Source of the DNA: Ailanthus altissimus
Lineage: Eukaryota; Streptophyta; Magnoliopsida; Sapindales; Simaroubaceae
DNA: 64,000 bases
Direction of reading: 5' to 3'
Assembly (NCBI GenBank): GCA_946807835.1
Contig: OX327684.1
Span: forward strand, 37,136,501-37,200,500
Shown here: positions 14,240 through 24,905 of the stretch, piece after piece
Position numbering within the stretch: the first letter of the stretch is position 1
Layout: each line of letters begins with the position of its first letter
Notes under the pieces: model-generated
What the model saw: only the letters and a program-made list of their open reading frames with translations
Told to the model about the DNA's origin: nothing
The model's database searches: none
Translations under genes and position numbers: made by a program

Positions 14240-17200
14240 ATGGCCACACCCAAGTATGAGGTAGAGAAATTCAACGATATGAATGACTTCAATATGTGTA
14301 AGATAAAAGTGAAGTTGTTATTGGTAAGCCAACGGTTAGGTTCGGCATTAGAGGAGACTGCAGCTTTATCTCGTGAAGAAGATAAAACTCCAGAGTTATT
14401 TAAAACTGAAACAGAAAGAAGGGACATTTAAGAAAGAGCTAACAGTATAATCGTTATGTCATTAAGCGATGAAGTATTGAAAGAAGTAGCAGGTGAGACA
14501 ATGGTGATTGTTATTTGAAAGAAGTTTGACTCTCTTTATATGCGGAAGTTATTGGCCAATAGATTGCATATAAAGAAGAAGCTGTATCAATTGTCCATGT
14601 CGGAGGGGACACCAATGAAAGATCATATAGATGCCTTCAACAAGATCATTATTAATCTTGAATCTATCAACATTAAGATAGAATATGAAGATAAGGCAAT
14701 CATCTTGTTGAGTTCTATTCCCAAGAGTTATGAGAGGTTTGTTGATATGTTACTCTACGAATGATATAGTTTAACGATGAGCGATGTGAAATCATCATTA
14801 AACTCAAATATGTTAAGAAAGCAGATTGAGCACAATGCAGAAAGTTTATCTATAAGAGGAAGGTCCTCATATAGAGATGGAAAGAAAAAGGACTCGAGAT
14901 CAAAGTTCGGGACTCCTAGGAAGTGCTATTATTGCAAAAAAGAGGGACATTTCATAAAGGATTGGTCGAAGAAGAAGGCACAAGACAAGAAAAAAGCGGA
15001 TGATGCATTTGCTTATGATGATAGCTACGATAATGCAGAGACTCTAGTCACAACTGATGGTAAGAGTAGTAAACAATGAGTTCTTAATTCTAGTTTTACT
15101 TTTCACATGTACCTATATAAGTCTTGGTTTATAAATTTTCAGCCCATTAATGGTGGTAAGGTATTAATGGATAATGACGTTGCTTGTCAGACGATGAAAA
15201 TTGGTAGTATTAAACTTAAGCTATATGATGGGCGAGTGAGAGAGTTGACAGAAGTTAGGTATATTCCTAATCTTAAAATGAACTTGATCTCACTAGAGAC
15301 GTAGACTAGAATGGGTGTGGCATGAGAGTTGACAAAAGTTATTCTTTGTAGATGATGAGAATATGCAAACTTAGTTGTGGCATTTTAGACTAGCACACTT
15401 AAGTGAGAGAAACTTGAATGAGTTATTTAGTCAAAAGGCGTTTGGTGAGGATAAGTTCCAGCCATTAGATTTTTGTGAATATTGTGTACTTAGAAAAGCA
15501 CATAGAGTGAGGTTTAGTACTAGCGAGCACAAGACTAAGGGAACTCTTAACTACATATACTCGGATCTTTGGGGATTAACTCAGACAACTACTCGTAGAG
15601 GTATTAGGTATTTTCTCAATTAGATTGATGACTATTCAAGGAAGCTGTGGGTCTTTGTGTTGAAGAATAAGGATTAAGTGTTTGATACGTTCAAGACTTG
15701 GAAGACTCTTGTTGAAAATCAGACTGGTAAAAGGGTTAAGCGTCTAAGAACTAACAATGGCTTCGAGTTTTGTAATAGAGAGTTCAATGGATTTTATGCC
15801 AAGTATGGGATTGTAAGGTATAGAACAGTGAGATCAGCACCACAGCAGAACGGCGTAGCTAAAAGAATGAATAAAACCCTACTTGAAAGGGTTAGATGCA
15901 TGCTTACTAATACAAAGATGTTCAATGCATTCTGGGGAGAAGTTGTGATGACTGTAGCTTACTTGATTAATAGAAGTTCATCCTCAGCAATAGACTTCAA
16001 GATGCTAAAAGATAAATGGTCTGGCAATCCTCATAAGTATGACCACCTCAAAATTTTTGTTACCCCGCCTTTGTTCATGTGAAGGAGGGGAAGTTGGAAC
16101 GATAATGTTGAGAGATGACACCATCAAGGAGTATCATAAACTGTGACGTGACGTTCGATGAGATGACAATGTTGAAAGTATCCCAAGAAAATAATAAGGA
16201 AGAACTTGTGTTCAAGGAAGGCCTAACATCCGAGTCAATAGAAGTTGAAGTGAATCCTAAATGTAGATCTGATATATCCCCAGATCAGCACTTCAACAAG
16301 AAGATCCTTAAAAATAAACCAAGAACACCGATGAGTTCCTCTAAGTCTACCCAAAGAAAGATTAGGACTCTTGAGATGGAACTTAAAGAGTACCAGCTAG
16401 CCAAAGACAAGGTAAAAAGAACGATTAACCCACCAATCAGGTATACACAAGCAAATTAGTTGTTCACGTTTTTAATTCTGCTTACACTCTTGAATTTGAT
16501 GAGATTAGAACATATGGTGAGGTTATGAAGAGTGAAAATAAAACAAAAATGGCAGCAGACTATGGAAGAAGAGATTAGTTTTCATAAAAAAAAATAATAC
16601 TTGAAAGTTGGTGAAGGGACCTAAACAAAAACTAGTGGGGTGCAAGTAGGTGTATAAGGTTAAGGAAGAGATATCGGGTATAGAGCCTACAAGATTCAAT
16701 GCTAGGTTAGTTGCACAAGGTTTTACTTAGAGAGAAGGAGTTGACTTTTATGAGATATTCTCTCCAATTGTCAAGCACACATCCATTAGAATTTTGTTAG
16801 CCATGTATGCAAATCTTGATTTACATCTAGAGCATATGGATGTAATTCTGCATAAAGACCTTGAAGAGACGATTTACATGACACAGCTGTAAGGGTTTGA
16901 AGAGCCCGAAAAAAAGGATCATACTTGTTTACTAAAGAAGTCGTTATATAGGTTAAAGCAATCACCTAGACAGTGATATATGAGATTTGATGAGTTTATA
17001 ATAGCTTGTGGCTTTAGTAGGAGCAAGTATGACAGATGTATGTACTTTAAGAGCTTGAGTAGTGGGATGATGTATTTGCTTCTATACGTCAATGATATGT
17101 TGATCGCATATAAAAACATGGAAGAAATACATAAACTCAAGAGGCAGTTAAGTGATGAGTTTGAGATGAAGGATTTAGAAGTAGTAAAGAGGATATTGTG

Positions 17201-18000
17201 ATGGAAAGACAAAATGTTATTTTCTTATCTCAACAGCGATATATACTCAAGATTCTAGAGAAGTTTGATATGTCTAATTCAAATGTTGTTTCTACTTTCC
17301 TGACCATATATTTCAAATTGTCAGCAACACAGTCGTCAACATCAGAAGATGAGAAACTACAAATGAGTAAAGTATCGTATGTAAGCGCTGTAGGAAGCAT
17401 CATGTATAAATGGTTTATACAAGACTAGATATAACACAGGCTATGAGTGTGGTGAGTAGATACATGAAAAATTCAGGTAAAGATCACTGGCTTATAGTGA
17501 AGTGAATTTTGAGATATCTCAATAGGACGTCGGATCACGGGTTGATGTATAGGAGAGCTGAAAATAAAGATGTAATGATAAAAGGATACGTAGACTTCGA
17601 TTATACAGGTTATCTAGACAAAGAATATCGTTGACGGGTTACGTATTCACAGTATTTGGGTGTAGTGTATGTTAGAGATCAGTTCTACAATATATGGTTG
17701 CACTATCTACCACAGAGGCGGAGTATATAGCTGTTGGAGATGCTATTAAGGAGGCCATGTGGTTGAAAGGCATATGTGCAGAGATAATGACTACTGAAGA
17801 TGAGAACATTGATGTGTATTGTGATAGTTACAGTGGTACACACTTAAGTAAGCATCGAGTGTTTCACGAGAGGTCTAAACACATTGATGTACGACTCCAT
17901 TACATTCAAGAGATTGTCTAGAGTAATGAAGTTATTCTAACAAAGATAACATTGTCTAAAAATTCTGCTGATATGTTGACTAAGCCACTGCCATCAGTTA
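14240..18000 (+). pseudogene. Copia gag-pol remnants (gag, protease, integrase, RT, RNase H)
   Basis: Read across many stops and shifts: Gag from 14240 (KYEVEKFNDMNDFN); a zinc knuckle at about 14929-14970 (CYYCKKEGHFIKDW) whose last Cys is Trp; a protease C-terminal part around 15150-15300 (VRYIPNLKMNLISL) without its active-site region; GAG-pre-integrase (LWHFRLAHLSERNLN) and integrase (DLWGLTQTTTRRG, RTNNGFEF, APQQNGVAKRMN) at 15375-16080; RT at about 16690-17440, where the active site reads LYVNDML instead of YVDDML; and RNase H (ALSTTEAEYIAVGDAIKEA, HIDVRLHYI) at 17690-17920. Normal copia domain order, but inactive. Confidence 0.88.
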
Positions 18001-18105
18001 AGTTTATCCTATGTAAGGACTTAACCGGAGTCACTACTTTGTAAGGGTGACCGAAGATGCAGAGATGAAAGATCGAGAGACTTTGTGGATGATTTTGAAT
18101 CAAGG

Positions 18106-18484
18106 ATCGAAGATGAACACGAAATGAGGACAAAAGATCTAAAGGCGGTGCTCTGGCGTGGGCACTAGGTTGTGGGTGCTGCAGTGCCCCAGACAACAGG
18201 TTTAGGGTTAACATAGTTTGTCCTAAAGCTTATATAAAGACCCTCTATTGGCTTGTAAACACATCTTAGTAATCAACACAAATATCTTTGTGATCATAAC
18301 AATCTTCGTGATTCTTAGTGAGAGAAACCCCTTGTCTACATGAGAGATTAAGTTCTTTGTGAGTTATTTCTTGTAAAATGCATACTTTGTGAGTGCCTTA
18401 TGATTCAATAATAAGGGAGTGTGATCTTGATTCGCTGTAGACGTAAGCAAGTTGTCAAACCACGTAAATTCTATGTGTGCTTTC
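18106..18484 (+). repeat. 3' LTR of decayed copia, left part
   Basis: Follows GATTTTGAATCAAGGA, the same pre-LTR sequence that precedes the 3' LTR of the copia at 29928-33043, but the LTR start itself is deleted. It stops at CTTTC (18480-18484), where the hairpin-rich element was inserted. The remainder is at 21438-21527. Confidence 0.75.
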
Positions 18485-18514
18485 TGTTAGGGTCGGTGCT
18501 TACGTACCATCCCT

Positions 18515-18554
18515 GAATGTACATATACTTGTGTATTTATACAAGTGTACATTC
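18515..18554. other. Two-tier hairpin in the insert
   Basis: GAATGTAC pairs with GTACATTC (8 bp). After a 4-nt bulge (ATAT), ACTTGT pairs with ACAAGT (6 bp) around an 8-nt loop. A second copy lies 930 bp downstream. Confidence 0.8.
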
Positions 18555-18703
18555 CCATTAAATCACTAATACCAAATTATATGGTATTATGCATGTAACA
18601 TTATAGACATTATAGATCTGAAGGAGTTCGGATCAGATCTAAAGGGTTTAGATAAGGGCTCATAGTTAGCCATGCTGAGATATATAATTACTAAATGTTA
18701 GCA

Positions 18704-18720
18704 CAGCTAAGTGTTAGCTG
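18704..18720. other. Perfect hairpin, 7-bp stem, 3-nt loop
   Basis: CAGCTAA-GTG-TTAGCTG. Repeated at 19634-19650 by the 930-bp duplication. Confidence 0.85.
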
Positions 18721-18969
18721 GTTATAATACTCAGCAGATCCAAGAATTGGAGCCTTATCTGTAATGAGACATAGACTTGGGAATATACTAGTAACTGCAT
18801 AATTGCAAGAGTTGTAATCGGGTGCCAGGAAATACATGTTGCGCAAGTATGTTCTCGAATAATAGTCCCTGATCTATTTCAACCGATGCGGGTTTATCGG
18901 TGGATATCTTTATATATAGATCAGCATATGTCGTATCTGTCGGGTATAGATGGTCGTTCCTGACCGACC

Positions 18970-18986
18970 ATGAGCTTGGAGCTCAT
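18970..18986. other. Perfect hairpin, 7-bp stem, 3-nt loop
   Basis: ATGAGCT-TGG-AGCTCAT. It abuts TGGTCG...CGACCA (18951-18970) and is followed by TATCCAGT-TAAG-ACTGGATA (19000-19019). All three recur 930 bp downstream. Confidence 0.85.
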
Positions 18987-20595
18987 ATTGACATGTGGGT
19001 ATCCAGTTAAGACTGGATATCGGACAGACTCACGAGGGCCTCCGATAGACATTTAATATAAGCCGTCAACGGAGGGTCCTCTTGAGTTGAGTAGTATACA
19101 TGGTCCTTTGACCTGAGTGCCACGGTGGGCTTGTAAGTAATCCACCATACTTTGATTCCACACATGTCACAAACCTTTCATGGTGTGACTGTTGGGTGTC
19201 GCTGGGTATGGTCCGATGCTTATGGAGTCCGGTGCATACAGATATGAGATCCGTCCGCTCCTATATGGAGTTTGATATCCAGATGCTTCGAGACTGTATC
19301 TCAGAAAGTCTTGTGGCCACAAGCAATGATCTGGGAAAGAGTTCCGACAGGGTGGAACAATATGGCAAAGGAGTAAGCAAGTTGTCAAACCACGTAAATT
19401 CTATGTGTGCTTTCTGTTAGGGTCGGTGCTTACGTACCATCCCTGAATGTACATATACTTGTGTATTTATACAAGTGTACATTCCCATTAAATCACTAAT
19501 ACCAAATTATATGGTATTATGCATGTAACATTACAGACATTATAGATCTGAAGGAGTTCGGATCAGATCTAAAGGGTTTAGATAAGGGCTCATAGTTAGC
19601 CATGCTGAGACATATAATTACTAAATGTTAGCACAGCTAAGTGTTAGCTGGTTATAATACTCAGCAGATCCAAGAATTGGAGCCTTATCTGTAATGAGAC
19701 ATAGACTTGGGAATATACTAGTAACTGCATAATTGCAAGAGTTGTAATCGGGTGCTAGGAAATACATGTTGCGCAAGTATGTTCTCGAATAATAGTCTCT
19801 GATCTATTTCAACCGATGCGGGTTTATCGGTGGATATCTTTATATATAGATCAGCATATGTCGTATCTGTCGGGTATAGATGGTCGTTCCTGACCGACCA
19901 TGAGCTTGGAGCTCATATTGACATGTGGGTATCCAGTTAAGACTGGATATCGGACAGACTCACGAGGGCCTCCGATAGACATTTAATATAAGCCGTCAAC
20001 GGAGGGTCCTCTTGAGTTGAGTAGTATACATGGTCCTTTGACCTGAGTGCCACAGTGGGCTTGTAAGTGATCCACCATACTTTGATTCCACACATGTCAC
20101 AAACCTTTCATGGTGTGACTGTTGGGTGTCGCTGGGTATGGTCCGATGCTTATGGAGTCCGGTGCGTACAGATATGAGATCCGTCCGCTCCTATATGGAG
20201 TTTGATATCCAGATGCTTCGAGACTGTATCTCAGAAAGTCTTGTGGCCACAAGCAATGATCTGGGAAAGAGTTCCGACAGGGTGGAACAATATGGCAAAG
20301 GAGTTTGCGCATATTGTTCATTGAGATACAAGTCTGGAGATAGGAAATGGATGAGCACATGGGGAATTTGACGGTGATAATCTTTATCTCCGCACATCCT
20401 GGATATCATGACGAAAGGATTATACGTATGCGTTGTAACCTCAGCTTGTATGGTTCAACGTGCTGATTTGTATATTTGTGACGTGTGCGTGGGGCATTGC
20501 TTACGGACTCATGGAATAGTTCCATTTGACGAATTGGGCGTAGAACCTAGGGAGTCCCGCGATATGGAGTGTACTCGTTGTGCACTGGGACAGCG

Positions 20596-20622
20596 TGCTG
20601 GATTAAATTGTTTAATCCAGCA
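20596..20622. other. Perfect hairpin, 12-bp stem, 3-nt loop
   Basis: TGCTGGATTAAA, then TTG, then TTTAATCCAGCA. This is the longest perfect stem in the insert. Confidence 0.9.
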
Positions 20623-20656
20623 ATATTCAACAATTCTATGGGAGTGCGTGCGTGTC

Positions 20657-20710
20657 TGTATTTAAGTGTTAAATACAACAATTAGTTAATAAATGTTATT
20701 GACTAATTGT
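20657..20710. other. Two back-to-back hairpins with 3-nt loops
   Basis: The first (20657-20677) is TGTATTTAA-GTG-TTAAATACA. The next begins at the very next base (20678-20710): ACAATTAGTTAATAA pairs with the downstream arm around ATG as 15 bp with one G-T mismatch. No spacer separates them. Confidence 0.88.
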
Positions 20711-20829
20711 ATAAGGACACGTAATGTATTGTGGACCCTCAGTTGAGTTTATCCAAGTGTGGGATTTGGTGAGACCCACTAGGGGATAAACTTGGTAACT
20801 ATTCATGAGGGGCAAAATGGTCAACTCTG

Positions 20830-20850
20830 ATTATTTAATTGTTAAATAAT
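20830..20850. other. Perfect hairpin, 9-bp stem, 3-nt loop
   Basis: ATTATTTAA-TTG-TTAAATAAT, just before the CT-rich and (TA)n tract. Confidence 0.85.
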
Positions 20851-20872
20851 TATTTTCTCTCTCTCTCTCTCC

Positions 20873-20909
<37 letters not shown>

Positions 20910-21305
20910 AAGCAAAAGAAAAAAAAACAAGAGAGGAAGGCCATTCGGCCGAGAGAGAGAGAAAAGAAGGGAAAGGAAAAAGAGAAGAAAGAAAAGAGAA
21001 GAAAGAAAAAAAAAGGAAGGAAAAGAAAAATGAAATAATTTCAATTTTTTCTCTGTTTTCAATTGGAGTAATTATGCATTGCTCCAAGTTCTCCATTTCT
21101 TATCCTTTAGGAGAAAAGGATGTAAATTCACTCCCTGTCATTTTGGGGATTAAGGGTTAATTCTAGGCTGAATATAAAGCTGTTGTTCTAGCTCACCAAG
21201 CCTACCGAGTTGGTGACTAGAACTGCACGCGAGTTGGTCTTCATGCGGACTCTAAGAAAAATACGTGTATAACGTTACACGTTTGGTGAGTTCTCTAATC
21301 TTATT

Positions 21306-21330
21306 AATATATTAATGTGATTAATATATT
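21306..21330. other. Perfect hairpin, 11-bp stem, 3-nt loop
   Basis: AATATATTAAT-GTG-ATTAATATATT, about 100 bp before the right end of the insert. The AT-only stem weakens its significance alone, but the loop type matches the others. Confidence 0.8.
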
Positions 21331-21437
21331 TATTTATTGTGTTTATTATAAAATTTATATTTCCGTTGCGTTAGATAATAGACACAATTGCACATGCATA
21401 CACCCACGTACCTAGATCCTGCTGCGCCAACACTTTC

Positions 21438-21527
21438 TCATACATTTCTCTCTAGATTTCTTGATTGCTTTGTTTTTGCATTATATTATTTGAGATATTT
21501 GTTTGCTTGGTTGCTTCCGCTTCAATA
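21438..21527 (+). repeat. 3' LTR of decayed copia, right part
   Basis: Continues the LTR after the insert: TCATACATTTCTCTCTAGAT to TTCAATA, matching 14117-14208 of the 5' LTR with point differences. The terminal TTCAACA has become TTCAATA. Confidence 0.85.
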
Positions 21528-21992
21528 ATTCCGTTAGGAGAGATTAGATTCCTTGCTTTGCCTGTGCGTAAATTACTCTACCAGATAAGACCACGTTTTT
21601 CTTAGGTACAAGTTTGATGTGATTTTTAATATGTATATAATACATGTTCCCAGAATGACATTACATATATTCAGTTTTAGAATAGATTTTATGACAATTT
21701 ATGATATTAGTACATGTTTTATGTATATCTATAATTCTTTTTAATGATATTTTTATAATTCAGACTTGTATATACGTTAGTATTATTTTTCAGTACATTC
21801 TTATTAAAAAATTATTATTATTCGTATATATTTTTATGAAGTATATAATATTTTTAGAATTATATTCACTTATTAAGTCATAGGCTCATATTTTTTTCTT
21901 TTTTATTTTTCGTATTTTTCTCAAATTATTATAAGAATTCGTGCGATGTGATATAACCTCCACATTTTGATACTTTCTTTCTTACGAGGTAC
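21528..21992. other. Unassigned AT-rich stretch before the Athila gag
   Basis: The 5' LTR and PBS of the gypsy element would be expected here, but nothing matches the 3' LTR at 26355-27842 and no TGGCGCC-type PBS is seen. It may be leader sequence plus host DNA joined by a deletion. The short frame at 21701-21883 is low-complexity Ile/Phe and not a gene. Confidence 0.4.
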
Positions 21993-24571
21993 ATGCAAAG
22001 ATCGAAAAGTGAAGACTTGATTTCTTTTGATCTAGAAATTGAAAGAACTTTAAGAAGAATTAGAAGAGAGCAAAATCAAGTTAACACCATGGAAGATCAA
22101 GTACCAATTGCACCTGACAATGAAGGAAGACCACTAAGGGAATATGTTGTTCCCCTAGTTAATGGAATCCATTCAAGCATTCAAAGACCCAGTGTTCAAG
22201 CTAACAACTTCGAGATCAAGCCAAGCACAATTCAAATGCTCAAGGATTCGGTACAATTTGGAGGATTGCCCAATGACGATCCAAACATGCACATAATCAA
22301 CTTCTTGGAGATATGTGATACTTTCAAGTACAATGGCGTATCCGATGATGCAATCCGACTAAGGTTGTTTCCCTTTTCCTTGAGAGACAAAGCAAAAAAC
22401 TGGCTGTTATCACTTCCATCCGGATCTATAGCTACATGGGATGATCTTGCACAAAAGTTCCTCGCCAAATATTTTCCACCTGCTAAAACTGCCAAGATGA
22501 GGAACGACATCACATCATTCCTACAACTAGATGGAGAATCTCTTTATGAGGCATGGGAGAGATATAAGGATATGCAAAGAAAATGTCCTCATCATGGAGT
22601 TCAGAAGTGGTTACTTGTACAAACATTCTACAATGGATTAGCCGGTCAATTCAGAACGATAGTAGATGCTGCAGCTGGAGGAGCACTCATGAACAAATCC
22701 ACCGATGAAGCTTATGATCTACTAGATGAGATGGCATCCAATGCCTATCAATGGCCCACCGAAAGGTCAACCACAAGAAAGGTCGCTGGATTACATGAAG
22801 TAGACACTTTGACTACATTATCTGCCCAAGTCAACCTCTTGACTAAACAATTGAGCAACTTGGGAGTTAATGCTATCAAGAGTCAACCCATCACTTGCGA
22901 TTTCTGTGGAAGCAATCATGCTAATGGACAATGCATGGAGACTGCTCAATATGTAGAGGACTTCAACCGCAACAATCTTAATTCAAATTTTTACAATCCT
23001 GAATGGAGAAATCACCCAAACTTCTCATGGAGCAACAATAATCAAGGACAACATTCTAAAGCTCCCCCTGGCTTTCAACCACAAGTACAGCAAGAGAAGA
23101 AACCAGACATTGAAGACATGCTCTTACAATTTATGAAGAAAACAGATGCACTCTTCCAAAGTCAAGCAGCTTCACTTAGAGCCTTGGAGAATCAAGTAGG
23201 ACAACTTGCTACAGCAATAAACAATCGACCTCAAGGAACTCTACCAAGCAACACCGAAGTCAATCCAAAAGGAAGCATAGAACAGTGCCAAGCAATCTCC
23301 CTAAGAAGTGGTAAAGTCTTACATGATAACACTCATCCACCACAGCTTTCGGAAATGATAGAGAAGGAAAAAGAACCAGTGGTCCAGCAAGATGACGTGC
23401 AACCATATAGACCACCTATACCATTTCCTCAGAGATTACAGCAGCTAAGAAACCAAGAGAAGAGTGCTGAGACGCAGAAAAGTATAGAAAATGGTATTCA
23501 AGTGCAAAAACAGAAAAGAGAAAATGCAGCAGAAGATACCAATAGCAACCCGCAGAAGCAACCTACGCAGTCATTCACTCCACCACCTTCATTTCCTCAG
23601 AGGCTGCAAACGAAGAAACTAGATAAACAGTTTTCAAAATTTCTTGATGTTTTTAAGAAATTACATATTAATCTTCCTTTTGCAGATGCACTGGAGCAAA
23701 TGCCGAGCTATGTGAAATTTATGAAGGAAATCCTATCAAAGAAGAGAAAAATAGATGACTTCGAGACTGTGGCCCTGACGGAAGAGTGTAGCGCCATCCT
23801 CCTAAAGAAGCTACCTCCAAAGCTCAAAGATCCTGGGAGTTTCACCATACCATGCTCAATTGGGAATTATGATTTTGGGAAGCACTTTGTGATCTGGGAG
23901 CTAGCATCAATCTTATGCCATTGTCCGTGTATAAAAAGTTGGGACTGAAAGAAGCCAAACCAACAAATATCACACTTCAGTTAGCAGATCGTTCTCTCAC
24001 CTATCCTAAGGGATTAATTGAAAATGTGTTGGTTAAGGTCGATAAATTCATCTTCCCTGCAGATTTCATTGTTTTGGATATGGAAGAAGACAAGGAGATC
24101 CCAATCATCCTTGGAAGACCCTTCCTAGCCACTGGAAGAACAATTATTGATGTACAAAAAGGGGAGTTGACCATGAGAGTACAAGAGGATACAATCACTT
24201 TTAAGGTCTTCAAGGAGATCAAATTACCAGCTGAAAATGAAGACTGTTTTTGCATTAATGTAGTGCATCCAAGCGTTAAGCAAATTAAAAATATGGAGAC
24301 ATTGGATCCTCACATCCGAAAAAGAGCATTGAAGCATAGGAAGGCAAGAGAGAAGAAGAAAAAGCAGCATCACGACGAAGCAAGCAAAGAGAAAGAAAAG
24401 GAAGAACCATCTCCCCGGTCTAAGATTAAAGTCTTTTCGGAGAGACATAATGAGAATGGAGCAAAAGATACTACCCAAGGTTTAATTGCAAAAATATGGA
24501 AACCGAAAAAGAAGAAAGCCAGCAAGATCACTTACTCAAATGCTTCCATCAGCATCTTCGACCCACCATAA
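21993..24571 (+). pseudogene. Athila-type Gag and aspartic protease, frameshifted
   Basis: The Gag frame (21993-23948, up to 651 codons) has the gypsy Gag domain at residues 100-210 (FSLRDKAKNWLLSLPSGSIA, then AQKFLAKYFPPAKTAK), a CX2CX3HX4C knuckle near residue 302 (CDFCGSNHANGQC) and a Gln/Pro-rich linker with a repeated FPQRLQ motif. The retroviral-like protease begins in this frame (IPCSIGNYDFGK) and continues in the next (DLGASINLMPLSVYKKLGLK, then IILGRPFLATGRTIIDV), to 24571, so a one-base loss near 23881 breaks it. Beyond the protease there is a short basic tail and no RT. Codon structure is otherwise clean, so inactivation looks recent compared with the copia upstream. Confidence 0.88.
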
Positions 24572-24706
24572 AAGAAAAGAAAGCCCCATCAAGTTGATGA
24601 CGTTAAATCAAGCGCTACTTGGGAGGCAACCCAAGAAAAGTATTAATATTATTATTATCATTTTTTTTATGTTTTCAGCACAAAAAAAAAAAACCAAGAA
24701 TTTCAG

Positions 24707-24905
24707 CGCTCCAGCGGCATAACATGGCGCGGCAGTGACAGGAAAATGAGCACCACCGCCCCCGCGGTACACTCATTACCGCGCCAGCGCAAATTCCAGT
24801 AACTGTGCAGAAATTAGCCTTCAGCGCTGCAGCGACGGAATATTACCGCGGCAGCGCCATAACATCGCCCCAGCGATGGAGAGTCAGCGCGGCAGCGAAA
24901 ATTGA
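24707..24905. repeat. GC-rich cluster of CGCnnCAGCG-like motifs
   Basis: Roughly eight variants of CGCKSCAGCG/CGCCCCAGCG (CAGCGCTCCAGCGGC, CCGCGCCAGCGC, CAGCGCTGCAGCGA, TCGCCCCAGCGA, CAGCGCGGCAGCGA) lie in about 200 bp inside AT-rich DNA. The open frame across them has no domain. Confidence 0.75.

Larger units (their letters stand above)
18443..20302 (+). repeat. 930-bp tandem duplication spanning copia LTR and insert
   Basis: Unit 1 is 18443-19372 and unit 2 is 19373-20302. Each begins with 42 bp of copia LTR (GTAAGCAAGTTGTCAAACC...) and continues into the insert from TGTTAGGGTCGG. The right end of each unit lies in TGGCAAAGGA. The breakpoints share only GT (18443-18444, 19373-19374, 20303-20304). 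The units differ at about seven positions by eye, all transitions, so the duplication is recent and followed the insertion. Confidence 0.92.
18485..21432. mobile_element. Solo-LTR-like insertion (TGTTAG...CCAACA) with 5-bp TSD, hairpin-rich
   Basis: The insert starts TGTTAGGGTCGG and ends GCGCCAACA, with TG...CA termini typical of LTRs. The flanking CTTTC (18480-18484 and 21433-21437) is a perfect 5-bp target-site duplication; the uninterrupted 5' LTR of the host copia shows the site as GTGCTTTCTCC near 14110. Of its 2948 bp, 930 come from a secondary tandem duplication, leaving about 2.0 kb, a plausible LTR length for a Sirevirus or large gypsy element. No coding domain, PBS or PPT is present, so a solo LTR is the simplest reading. 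It contains many short perfect inverted repeats, a (TA)n run at about 20878-20906 and a purine-rich stretch at 20906-21030. Family unknown. Confidence 0.8.
13599..21527 (+). mobile_element. Decayed Ty1-copia retrotransposon (Tork/TNT1-like), with later insertion in its 3' LTR
   Basis: The order is 5' LTR (about 13599-14208), PBS (14212-14223), gag-pol remnants (14240-18000) and 3' LTR (about 18106-18484 plus 21438-21527). The LTRs match across TATATAAAGRCCCTCTATTGG, TTGTAAACACATCTTAGT and the 3' part ending TTCAAYA. The 3' LTR lacks its first part compared with the 5' copy, and a 2948-bp insert splits it at 18484/21438. I could not fix the target-site duplication because the 5' boundary is blurred. 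The LTR GC block (GGTGCTCNGGCGTGGGC) resembles that of the copia at 29928-33043, so the two are probably related. Confidence 0.85.

Noticed and set aside
19167..20360. Repeated 73-87 codon open frames on both strands in the hairpin-rich insert, suggesting a tandem gene pair
   Set aside because: They are copies made by the 930-bp duplication, lie in structured noncoding LTR-like DNA, occur on both strands and show no domain.
20842..21096. Minus-strand open frame rich in Phe/Ser/Leu
   Set aside because: Translation of the purine-rich tract; low complexity only.
18485..21432. Retrozyme or hammerhead-ribozyme element
   Set aside because: I looked for the conserved CUGANGA...GAAA core near the hairpins and saw none; the insert is also far longer than known retrozyme LTRs.
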